A program made the translations under genes and the position numbers. Under the pieces are notes generated by a model. It was not told the DNA's origin and did no database searches. It saw only the letters and a program-made list of their open reading frames with translations. A stretch of 33,172 bases of DNA, taken from Candidatus Taenariivivens baikalensis. GTDB lineage: Bacteria > Omnitrophota > Omnitrophia > Omnitrophales > Aquincolibacteriaceae. The stretch covers positions 1 through 33,172 of the forward strand of contig SICL01000025.1 of the NCBI GenBank assembly GCA_009691445.1. The letters run 5' to 3'. This document shows, piece after piece, positions 14,137 through 21,173 of the stretch (position 1 is its first letter; each line of letters starts with the position of its first letter).

Positions 14137-14544
14137 ATGGATAATATTAGCGGGGGGCTTAATCCGTTGTTTGCCCCAAAGGGTAAACGTATTTTGGCAG
14201 ATCTTTTTGATCTTCTTTTTATTCCCATTGTTCTGGGGGTGATTGCCGGGCTTTTGCTGGTTAATACATCAGAGATTATTCGCGGCGTCATTATGGTCAC
14301 TTTTAATATTGGCTGGCTCGTTTTCCGTGATGCGATCTATGCTCCTGGGCGAGCTCTAACAGGCCTTAAGCTTATAAGTCTTGATGGGGCTCAAGTGACC
14401 TTGAAGCAGGCAGTGCTGAGAAATATTTTGCTTGTGATCCCGGTTGTGCTGCTGATCGGCTATATTATCGAAATTATTTCTGTCCTTTCCCGCGATGAAC
14501 GACTTGGTGATCGTTGGGCTAAAACGCGGATTGTGGCTGCGTAA
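14137..14544 (+). CDS. RDD family membrane protein
   Basis: I start at ATG 14137 because AAAGGAG at 14123-14129 is seven bases upstream; an earlier ATG at 14110 has no such site. The 135-residue product has the RDD layout: GKRILADLFDLLFIPIVLGV (R and D at the start of span 1), a second span near GVIMVTFNIGWLVF, then GRALTGLKLISLDG, a third hydrophobic stretch (NILLVIPVVLLIGYIIEI) and DERLGDRWAKTRIV at the end. RDD proteins are small membrane proteins, some acting in ion or solute transport; the role here is unknown. Own promoter upstream and an intrinsic terminator downstream (14646) make it a single-gene unit. Confidence 0.85.
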   Translation: MDNISGGLNPLFAPKGKRILADLFDLLFIPIVLGVIAGLLLVNTSEIIRGVIMVTFNIGWLVFRDAIYAPGRALTGLKLISLDGAQVTLKQAVLRNILLVIPVVLLIGYIIEIISVLSRDERLGDRWAKTRIVAA

Positions 14545-14545
14545 A

Positions 14546-14618
14546 GAGATCCTTCTCCGCCAAACAGCATTGGACGGATACGTCCTTCGGCGGAGACTTC
14601 GCTCAGGATGAGGATTCC
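14546..14618. repeat. nested palindrome with GGACGGATACGTCC core
   Basis: CTCCGCC (14555-14561) pairs with GGCGGAG (14589-14595), enclosing the near-palindrome ggacggatacgtcc (14572-14585). The flank ttcgctcaggatgaggatt resembles a right arm of the TGTCATYCTGAG family. The core, tccgccaaa with ggacggatNcgtccttc, recurs at 25285-25325 within a glycosyltransferase gene. Confidence 0.7.
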
Positions 14619-14645
14619 TAGGACTTGAAATTCTTACATTCCTAT

Positions 14646-14684
14646 CCCCCTTTCTTGTCGATGAAGAAAGGGGGTTTGTATTTT
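14646..14684 (+). terminator. intrinsic terminator after the RDD gene
   Basis: CCCCCTTTCTT (14646-14656) and AAGAAAGGGGG (14664-14674) form a perfect 11-bp stem with a 7-base loop, followed by TTTGTATTTT. It ends the RDD transcript. Confidence 0.9.
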
Positions 14685-14706
14685 CTCCAGGCGTCCGATA
14701 CTGAAG

Positions 14707-15186
14707 ATGGATTTGCCCGCGGTCTTAAAGAATGATACCCTTTTAGGGGAAGTTCGAACGATAAATCCTTATGTAAAAGGATATGATTCAGTGAAAAAAA
14801 AGAAGATAAACAAAAAAATAATCAAAAAGATAAGCGACACGCTCAATTTGCATGGATCCCTTGAGCTCAATAATGAGTTTGAGAAATTGATCCATCAATT
14901 GGATGAATTAGCAAAATCCTCTGATGCCGCAGAAAACAGGCTTCAGGATCTTGAGATTCATGCGAGTCTTTCAACCCGTTTGCTTACAAGCCTTTGCATC
15001 GAAAAATTTGGTATGAGAGTCGGGGTGCTTAAGCGAATGATCAAACGAATTGAAAAAGAAGCGATTCGGGATTCTCAAATTATGCACTTGGAATCTCTTT
15101 ACAAGCTGCCGATACGTCCCGAGGCAGACAAAAATAAAAAATCTCGCGCTAAGGGAGAAAGTGACCCTTGGGAAGATATAGCCTAA
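14707..15186 (+). CDS. uncharacterised 159-residue charged protein
   Basis: I do not recognise a family. The product is soluble, with no signal peptide or membrane span. Residues ~28-45 are a lysine-rich stretch (KKKKINKKIIKKI), the middle (47-125) looks mainly helical with regular Leu/Ile spacing (EFEKLIHQLDELAK; VGVLKRMIKRIEKEAI), and the end is polar (KNKKSRAKGESDPWEDIA). No clear ribosome-binding site precedes the ATG, and a terminator ends 22 bases upstream, so the expression signal is unclear. The continuous frame, and the absence of a better one, support a gene. It may be a DNA- or RNA-associated protein given its basic stretch, but that is only inference. Confidence 0.6.
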   Translation: MDLPAVLKNDTLLGEVRTINPYVKGYDSVKKKKINKKIIKKISDTLNLHGSLELNNEFEKLIHQLDELAKSSDAAENRLQDLEIHASLSTRLLTSLCIEKFGMRVGVLKRMIKRIEKEAIRDSQIMHLESLYKLPIRPEADKNKKSRAKGESDPWEDIA

Positions 15187-15241
15187 CCTGTTACTATGAA
15201 AAGGTTTAAATTAAATAAAAAACGCCCGATAATCCCCACTA

Positions 15242-15270
15242 TTTACAAGCAAGCTAAGATCGATTAAAAT
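15242..15270 (+). promoter_or_regulatory. sigma70-type promoter for topA
   Basis: TTTACA (15242-15247) and TAAAAT (15265-15270) are 17 bases apart, each one mismatch from consensus. The topA start is 33 bases downstream. This probably begins the topA-xerC unit. Confidence 0.55.
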
Positions 15271-15302
15271 TTACGCCAAAAAAGGGAAACTCCTTCATTA
15301 AT

Positions 15303-17666
15303 ATGGCAGCTATGGTAAAAATAAAACTTAATGGTCTTGATCACTCATTTGAAGGCGGGCTCAGCTTGGAGTTGCTTTTGGCACAGATCAGGCTCAACTC
15401 CAAAGTCGTGGTCGTCGAGCATAATCAGTTAGTGGTGTCCAAAGAGAAGCTTTCTCATACTATTATCCAGGAGGGAGATCAGGTGGAAGTCGTTCAATTT
15501 GTAGGTGGGGGGGCGCCTGATGCCCAGCCGGTGCCTGTCAAAAAATCCAGGAAGAAAAAGGCAGGACCCACCAAACTTGTGATTGTGGAATCTCCCGCAA
15601 AAGCCAAGACCATCAATAAATTTCTGGGAGATGATTATCTGGTCGAGGCTTCCTTCGGCCATGTCCGGGATCTTCCTAAGAGCAAGATGGGGATTGATGT
15701 TGAGCATGATTTTGCTCCGCATTACATCGTGATGATGAAAGCCCGTGCAAGGGTGAAAAATCTTAAGAAGATTGCCAAAGACATGGAAAGTATTTATCTA
15801 GCCCCTGATCCTGATCGCGAAGGGGAAGCGATTAGCTGGCATTTGGCCCATATTTTTCGGGAAGAATATGCTGACACGATTTCTATTCAGCGTGTTGTTT
15901 TCAATGAAATCACAAAGGATGCGATTCAGGAAGCTTTTCGTCATCCCCGGGAAATTGCGATTAATCTTGTGAATGCCCAGCAAGCAAGGCGCATTCTGGA
16001 CCGGATGGTGGGCTATGAACTCAGTCCTCTTCTTTGGCGAAAAGTGGCGCGGGGCCTAAGCGCCGGCCGCGTGCAGTCAGTTGCCCTGCGACTCATTGTG
16101 GACCGGGAGCGTGAGATCCGCAGTTTTGTTCCGCTGGAATACTGGTCGCTTAAAGCGAAGCTGTCTTCTCAAAAACAGGAACAGCAAAACAAAATATTTC
16201 TGGCTAAGTTTGACCGTGTTGCAGGCGAAAAAATCGATCTCAAAAATGCGGAAGAAACACACAAGTTTAAGGCGGCAATCAAAGACCTTCCGTTTAAGGT
16301 GGACAAGATTGACCGTCGTGAACGCATTCGCCGCCCTCAAGCGCCCTTTACCACCAGTAAAATTCAGCAGGAGGCGTATAACCGCCTCGGGTTTCCGGCA
16401 GCTAAAACCATGCGTGTGGCTCAAAAGCTTTACGAAGGAGTTGAGCTTGGAGCTGAAGGCAGTGTGGGTTTAATCACCTACATGAGAACGGATTCTGTCC
16501 ATCTGGCCGCCTCGGCACAAAAAGAAATGGTGGACTATATCCGTAAGCAATTCGGCGATTCTTATCTGCCGGAAAAGCCGCCAATCTATAAATCCAAGAA
16601 AGGTGCGCAGGAAGCTCATGAGGCGATTCGCCCCACCGGAGTGCAGAGAGAACCGTCCGCAATCAAATCCTTTTTGGACGACGATGAATTTAAACTTTAT
16701 GAGTTGATCTGGAAAAAAGCGCTGGCATCTCAAATGGCCAATGCTTTGGATGAAACGATCTCAATTTCTATCGTTGCAGGGGATAAATATTTCTTCAAGG
16801 CTTCGGGTCGGAAAAACATCTTTCCCGGATTTGGAGTTCTTTACGAAGATATTCCTGTCGCGGATTCTAAAAAGAAAGAGGGTAAAGAGGAAGAGGATGA
16901 AGAGCCTCAAGCCATTGAATTGCCCGCATTGACGGAGGGTGAAATTCTTAAACTGCATGAGCTTTTGGATGAACAACACTTCACCAAACCTCCCGGACGT
17001 TATAACGATGCGAGCCTTGTGAAAATTTTGGAAGAAGAGGGGATTGGGCGTCCCAGTACGTATGCGCCTACGATTTATACCTTGCTTTACCGCACGTATG
17101 TTAATCGCCGGGGTGGCGCTCTCGAACCTTCAGAACTTGGCGAGATGGTGGTTGATCTTTTGGTGGAACATTTCCCAAAAATTTTGGATGTCCAGTTTAC
17201 CGCAGGCATGGAAGCAGAGCTCGATAAAATCGAAGACGGTGAGGCCGACTGGGTGAAGGTCATCAAAGATTTTTATGGCCCGTTTATGGAGACAGTCACG
17301 GTGGCCCGTGAGCTGATCAAAACCGTGCGCCCTGCAGACAGGCCCACAGAATATAAATGTGAGAAATGCGAGAAAAACATGGTGATCAAATGGGGACGGT
17401 TTGGTGAATTCATGGCCTGCTCCGGTTTTCCGGAATGCCGTAACACCAAATCCATGCCGACCGGCGTGAAGTGCCCGGAGCCTGATTGCGGCGGAGATTT
17501 GGTGAAACGAATGTCCAAGAAACGTCGGACTTTTTATGGGTGTTCCAATTATCCAAAATGCAGTCACATCACGAATAAATTGATCAAGAAAGATTCTGAA
17601 AACGTTGCGGTCAACGGTGAGAGTAAAGCCTCTGACAATGAAGCTGTTGGCGGGGACGATCTTTGA
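15303..17666 (+). CDS. topA: DNA topoisomerase I with N-terminal ThiS-like domain
   Basis: Residues ~4-70 read as a ThiS/MoaD-type ubiquitin fold: VKIKLNGLDHSFEGG, LSLELLLAQIRL, then IIQEGDQVEVVQFVGGG, the diglycine-type end of sulfur carriers. A basic linker (KKSRKKKAGPTK) leads into normal topoisomerase I, which relaxes negative supercoils: Toprim domain from KLVIVESPAKAKTINKFLG, LAPDPDREGEAISWHLA with the acidic metal residues, SAGRVQSVALRLIVDRERE, and the active-site tyrosine Y393 in GLITYMRTDSVHLA. The C-terminus has two four-cysteine zinc ribbons (CEKCEKNM and CPEPDCGG segments). Start is ATG 15303 or 15315; neither has a strong ribosome-binding site. Seven Gs at 15507-15513 encode the GGG, so a homopolymer error could have joined two genes. 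xerC overlaps the stop. Confidence 0.93.
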   Translation: MAAMVKIKLNGLDHSFEGGLSLELLLAQIRLNSKVVVVEHNQLVVSKEKLSHTIIQEGDQVEVVQFVGGGAPDAQPVPVKKSRKKKAGPTKLVIVESPAKAKTINKFLGDDYLVEASFGHVRDLPKSKMGIDVEHDFAPHYIVMMKARARVKNLKKIAKDMESIYLAPDPDREGEAISWHLAHIFREEYADTISIQRVVFNEITKDAIQEAFRHPREIAINLVNAQQARRILDRMVGYELSPLLWRKVARGLSAGRVQSVALRLIVDREREIRSFVPLEYWSLKAKLSSQKQEQQNKIFLAKFDRVAGEKIDLKNAEETHKFKAAIKDLPFKVDKIDRRERIRRPQAPFTTSKIQQEAYNRLGFPAAKTMRVAQKLYEGVELGAEGSVGLITYMRTDSVHLAASAQKEMVDYIRKQFGDSYLPEKPPIYKSKKGAQEAHEAIRPTGVQREPSAIKSFLDDDEFKLYELIWKKALASQMANALDETISISIVAGDKYFFKASGRKNIFPGFGVLYEDIPVADSKKKEGKEEEDEEPQAIELPALTEGEILKLHELLDEQHFTKPPGRYNDASLVKILEEEGIGRPSTYAPTIYTLLYRTYVNRRGGALEPSELGEMVVDLLVEHFPKILDVQFTAGMEAELDKIEDGEADWVKVIKDFYGPFMETVTVARELIKTVRPADRPTEYKCEKCEKNMVIKWGRFGEFMACSGFPECRNTKSMPTGVKCPEPDCGGDLVKRMSKKRRTFYGCSNYPKCSHITNKLIKKDSENVAVNGESKASDNEAVGGDDL

Positions 17667-18550
17667 GCGTTGAGTGGACTCGAAAATTCCTGTCCTTCCT
17701 TGAAACGGAAAAAAACGCCTCTCCTCATACCACCAAAAATTACGAAGTGGATCTTCGCGAGTTTCGTCAAGTGATGGATGCTAAGCAGCTTTCCGAAGTG
17801 ACTTACCTGGATCTCCGGGGTTTTTTAGCCCGGCTGCATGAAAAAAAATATTCACGCAATTCAATTTCCCGGAAATTAGCCTGCATCCGTTCTTTCTTCA
17901 AGTATCTGGTCCGGGAAAATGTGGTGTCCGCGAATCCCGCGATGGATATTGCAACGCCGAAACGTGAAAAACAGCTGCCAAAATTTTTAGATTTGACGGA
18001 AGTGACGCATTTGCTGGAAGCGCCTTCCCGTAATACCTGGGAAGAAAAACGGGATAAAGCCATTTTGGAAACGATTTATAGCTCAGGATTGCGTGTCAGT
18101 GAGCTGGTAGGACTCAACCGTGAGGACATTGATTTTTTTAGCGGGATGGTGACCATTCGCGGAAAAGGGAAAAAAGAACGATCGATTCCGCTGGGACAGG
18201 CGGCACTGAATGCCATTGAAGAGTATTCGAAAGTGAAGCCCTCAAAAGAGAGGCATGAAACCGGCGCTTCGATTAAATCGCTTTTTCGCAACCGCTTTGG
18301 GGGACGTCTCACGGATCGCAGCGTGCGGCGAATGATTTTAAAATACGGAAGGAGAATCTCGTCCGGAAAAAGAATTTCGCCGCACATGCTTCGCCATTCT
18401 TTCGCCACGCATATGCTAGACCGGGGAGCCGATCTCCGCAGCATTCAGGAAATTTTAGGACATGAAAATTTATCCACGACACAGATTTATACCCACGTTA
18501 CGACCAAACGCCTTCGTGAAGTCTACGATGCGTCGCATCCCCGGGCCTGA
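17663..18550 (+). CDS. xerC: tyrosine recombinase XerC/XerD
   Basis: A 295-residue site-specific recombinase of the type that resolves chromosome dimers at dif. The N-terminal SAM-like core-binding domain (1-100, with ISRKLACIRSFFKYL) precedes the catalytic domain. Catalytic residues: R144 in SSGLRVSEL, Lys in GKGKKERSIPL, HxxR in HMLRHSFATHMLD, His in LGHENLSTTQIYTHV and nucleophile Y276. The start is TTG 17663, overlapping the topA stop (TTGA), which implies coupling; no strong ribosome-binding site is seen. The topA-xerC neighbourhood is conserved in many bacteria. XerC and XerD cannot be separated by eye. Confidence 0.93.
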   Translation: MSVEWTRKFLSFLETEKNASPHTTKNYEVDLREFRQVMDAKQLSEVTYLDLRGFLARLHEKKYSRNSISRKLACIRSFFKYLVRENVVSANPAMDIATPKREKQLPKFLDLTEVTHLLEAPSRNTWEEKRDKAILETIYSSGLRVSELVGLNREDIDFFSGMVTIRGKGKKERSIPLGQAALNAIEEYSKVKPSKERHETGASIKSLFRNRFGGRLTDRSVRRMILKYGRRISSGKRISPHMLRHSFATHMLDRGADLRSIQEILGHENLSTTQIYTHVTTKRLREVYDASHPRA

Positions 18551-18557
18551 CACGGAG

Positions 18558-18686
18558 TGTCATCCTGAGTCCTTCGACGCGTGTCATTCTGAGCGAAGCG
18601 AAGAATCCAGGTGCCTCGAGGATAAGCTCGGTGGAGGATCTTTTTCGGATGGATTCTTTCTGCCAGACTCTTCGCTCAGAGTGACA
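18558..18686. repeat. compound TGTCATYCTGAG-type palindromic repeat
   Basis: Two left arms in tandem (tgtcatcctgag at 18558 and tgtcattctgagcgaagcga at 18582) face a right arm with gattctttc and ttcgctcagagtgaca (18650-18686). It fills the gap between xerC and waaA and is the clearest intergenic copy of this family. Confidence 0.85.
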
Positions 18687-18721
18687 AAAACCGTCACAGG
18701 GTCAGCAAATGGAGTCTCGTG

Positions 18722-20161
18722 ATGCATAAGCCGCCCAGTTTTTGGTTCCTGACGACGTATCCTCTGGCCTATGCAATTTTTTGTCTGATCTATCTCCCGC
18801 ATTTTTTATTGAGAACCAAACGGGCGGAAGATCCGGGACGCGTTCTGCGCGAAAGGCTCGGATCTTACCACCCGAAGAAATTCAAAGCCTTGCAAGGGCG
18901 GAAAGTGATTTGGGTGCATGCGGTCAGCGTGGGGGAGGTCATGGCCGCACAGATTTTTTTGGAACGGACTTTAGCCGTCTCGCCGGATCTGGATATTGTT
19001 TTGACCACGGTGACTCCCACGGGGCAGAGTATCGCTCAAACGTACGCACAAGAACGGCTTCACGTGGTTTATATGCCGTTTGATTTTCGATTTTCTGTTC
19101 GCCGATTTCTAAAAACGTTTCATCCGATGGTTTTGCTTTTGATGGAAACCGAGCTTTGGCCTCAGGCCTTAATCCAGGCCCAGGCGGCTGGACTTCCAGT
19201 CGGAATTTTGAATGCCAGGCTCTCGGAAAAGTCAACGCGTCGATATCGGCAGTTCCAATGGTTTTTCAAACCTCTCTTTCAGAGGCTTGATTTTGTGCTG
19301 GCGCAAAGCCAGGAAGACTCGGATCGTTTTCAAGAGGTGGGAGTTGCGCCTTCGAAAATGCAAGTGATGGGTAATATGAAGTTTGATAATGTATCGCTGG
19401 AACCTGTTTCGGAAAATATTTTGGAGGGATACCGAAAATCATGGGCGATCACAAACCGGGAAAGGATCTGGGTGGCAGGAAGTACGCATCCGGGAGAAGA
19501 GGAAATTATCTTCCGTGTTTTTCAAGCATTGAAACAAAAGTATCCGGATCTTAAATGCATCATTGCGCCCCGGCACATTGAGCGAGCCCAGGAATTAAAA
19601 AAACAGGCAGAGTTACGGGGATTAAGAGTCAATCTTTCTCGAAGTCATTGCGAGGAGCGAAGTGACGAAGCTGTCTCTAACGGCAAACAAGAGATTGCTT
19701 CGCCTCTGACTCGCAATGATCTGTCTTTTTCCTGGGACATTTTGATTTTGAATGAGTTGGGGAGTCTTAAGCAAGTGTATGGATTGGCCGAGGTGGTCTA
19801 TGTTGGCGGAAGTCTTGTGCCGCACGGGGGACAAAACCCGATTGAACCGGCAGCTTTGCGCTGTGCCATTTTGCATGGTCCGAATGTGTTTAATTTTAAA
19901 TCGATTTATCAGGGGCTCGATGCAAGCCAGGGCGCTGTCCTGGTAAATCATGAGCAAGACCTGAAATGCAGTCTAGAAACTCTTTTAGAAAATCCGGATC
20001 AACGGCGCCGTCTCGGTGAAAATGCGTTTCGAGTTGTGAGTGTGGCCCAGGGATCGAGTCGGCGTCATGTGGACTGGATTTTTAATTTTTTATCGTTATC
20101 ACCCTTAGAAAGGATGTCTTATGTCATGCGCTCTGAGAAGTTATTTTCGTCGTCTTGCTGA
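18722..20161 (+). CDS. waaA: 3-deoxy-D-manno-octulosonic acid transferase (Kdo transferase)
   Basis: WaaA (KdtA) transfers Kdo from CMP-Kdo to lipid IVA at the inner membrane. I start at ATG 18722, seven bases after GGAG at 18711, not at the GTG of 18719. The 479-residue GT30 protein has a membrane anchor (FWFLTTYPLAYAIFCLIYLP), the catalytic Glu72 in WVHAVSVGEV, the ETELWPQ motif, and a C-terminal GT-B half with VAGSTHPGEEEI, IIAPRHIERAQEL and a GGSLVPHGGQNPIEPA donor-binding segment. Residues ~308-333 (SHCEERSDEAVSN and following) are encoded by a palindromic repeat and are absent from the usual family pattern. The end overlaps lpxK by 41 bases. Confidence 0.95.
   Translation: MHKPPSFWFLTTYPLAYAIFCLIYLPHFLLRTKRAEDPGRVLRERLGSYHPKKFKALQGRKVIWVHAVSVGEVMAAQIFLERTLAVSPDLDIVLTTVTPTGQSIAQTYAQERLHVVYMPFDFRFSVRRFLKTFHPMVLLLMETELWPQALIQAQAAGLPVGILNARLSEKSTRRYRQFQWFFKPLFQRLDFVLAQSQEDSDRFQEVGVAPSKMQVMGNMKFDNVSLEPVSENILEGYRKSWAITNRERIWVAGSTHPGEEEIIFRVFQALKQKYPDLKCIIAPRHIERAQELKKQAELRGLRVNLSRSHCEERSDEAVSNGKQEIASPLTRNDLSFSWDILILNELGSLKQVYGLAEVVYVGGSLVPHGGQNPIEPAALRCAILHGPNVFNFKSIYQGLDASQGAVLVNHEQDLKCSLETLLENPDQRRRLGENAFRVVSVAQGSSRRHVDWIFNFLSLSPLERMSYVMRSEKLFSSSC
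19644..19720. repeat. GTCATTGCGAG-type palindromic repeat inside waaA
   Basis: TCATTGCGA (19645-19653) and TCGCAATGA (19711-19719) are perfect inverted arms, with gaagctgtctc facing gagattgcttc inside. The 77-base element is translated in frame between the RHIERAQEL segment and the donor-binding loop of the Kdo transferase, probably as a surface loop. Confidence 0.85.
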
Positions 20162-21173
20162 AGGTTATGAACATGGTGTCGCCTCGCAGCTTTTAAAACC
20201 AGTCCTTGGGATCGCTTCCAATGTGTACGAGGAATTGACCCGGCAGCACCGACGGCTTTATGACACCCAGGTTCTGCAGCGCACTAAACTTCCTTTTCCC
20301 GTGATCAGCGTGGGCAACATTACCTGGGGAGGAACGGGAAAAACTCCTTTCGTAGAATATCTGGCCCGGAAATTCTCAGATTTTCATAAGACGCCGCTTG
20401 TGCTGACGCGTGGTTATAGTCACGACGAAGTAGCTCAGTTTAAACATCATCTTCCGGGCGTAGTGCTCGGAGTTGGAAAAAACCGCACGGAAGTAGCTAA
20501 GGCGATGGCTAAGCAGCAACCGGTGGATCTCGCGATCTTAGATGACGGGTTTCAGCATTGGCCTTTGGAACGGGATCTTGAAATCGCGCTTGTCAATGCC
20601 TTGAATCCGTTTGGGAACGGTAAAGTTATTCCCCAGGGCATTTTGCGCGAACCGGTCACTGCCCTGAAGCGGGCCTCGGTGGTCATGATCTCGCATTGCA
20701 ATCTGGTTTTGCCGGCGGAGCTTAAAAAGCTCAGGGAAAAAATTTCAGAAGTGGCACCCAAGGCCTTTCTGGTGGAAAGTTATCTTGAACCTCTTTTCTT
20801 CTACAGGGCTAAAAACCGTGACCGTGTGATGCTGACCAAACTTCAGAATCATAAGGTTACGACTTTTTCGGGAGTGGGAACGCCCATTTCTTTTCAGAAG
20901 CTGCTATCGAGCATTCAAGTTAAACCGGTCCTGAATTTTGAATTCACAGATCACCATGAGTTCACAAAAAAAGAACTGGAAGAAATAAAAAAGGCAAGCC
21001 AGGTTAAGGGCCTTGAAGAAATAATTACCACTGAAAAGGATTTTTATCGCTGCGCTTCCCTGATGACGCAGGTATTGAATCCCTTAATTCTTGCAACACG
21101 ACTGCGTATCAAGTCCGGCGAAGAAGTGCTAAACGAAAAACTATTCCGTCTTGTGGGGGTGAATCGTAAATGA
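20121..21173 (+). CDS. lpxK: tetraacyldisaccharide 4'-kinase
   Basis: LpxK phosphorylates the 4' position of the lipid A disaccharide at the inner-membrane face. The 350-residue protein starts 41 bases inside waaA, behind AAAGGA just upstream. Walker A is GGTGKT (70-75) in ISVGNITWGGTGKTPFVEYL, and ILDDGFQHWPLERDLEI is the family signature with the metal aspartates. TRGYSHD and GVGTPISF match further conserved segments. The gene overlaps the next one by four bases (ATGA). Length is normal and no key residue is missing. Confidence 0.96.
   Translation: MSCALRSYFRRLAEGYEHGVASQLLKPVLGIASNVYEELTRQHRRLYDTQVLQRTKLPFPVISVGNITWGGTGKTPFVEYLARKFSDFHKTPLVLTRGYSHDEVAQFKHHLPGVVLGVGKNRTEVAKAMAKQQPVDLAILDDGFQHWPLERDLEIALVNALNPFGNGKVIPQGILREPVTALKRASVVMISHCNLVLPAELKKLREKISEVAPKAFLVESYLEPLFFYRAKNRDRVMLTKLQNHKVTTFSGVGTPISFQKLLSSIQVKPVLNFEFTDHHEFTKKELEEIKKASQVKGLEEIITTEKDFYRCASLMTQVLNPLILATRLRIKSGEEVLNEKLFRLVGVNRK

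Noticed and set aside
15196..15267. 23-codon frame (MKRFKLNKKRPIIPT start) before topA
   Set aside because: No ribosome-binding site, overlaps the likely topA promoter, and too short to judge.
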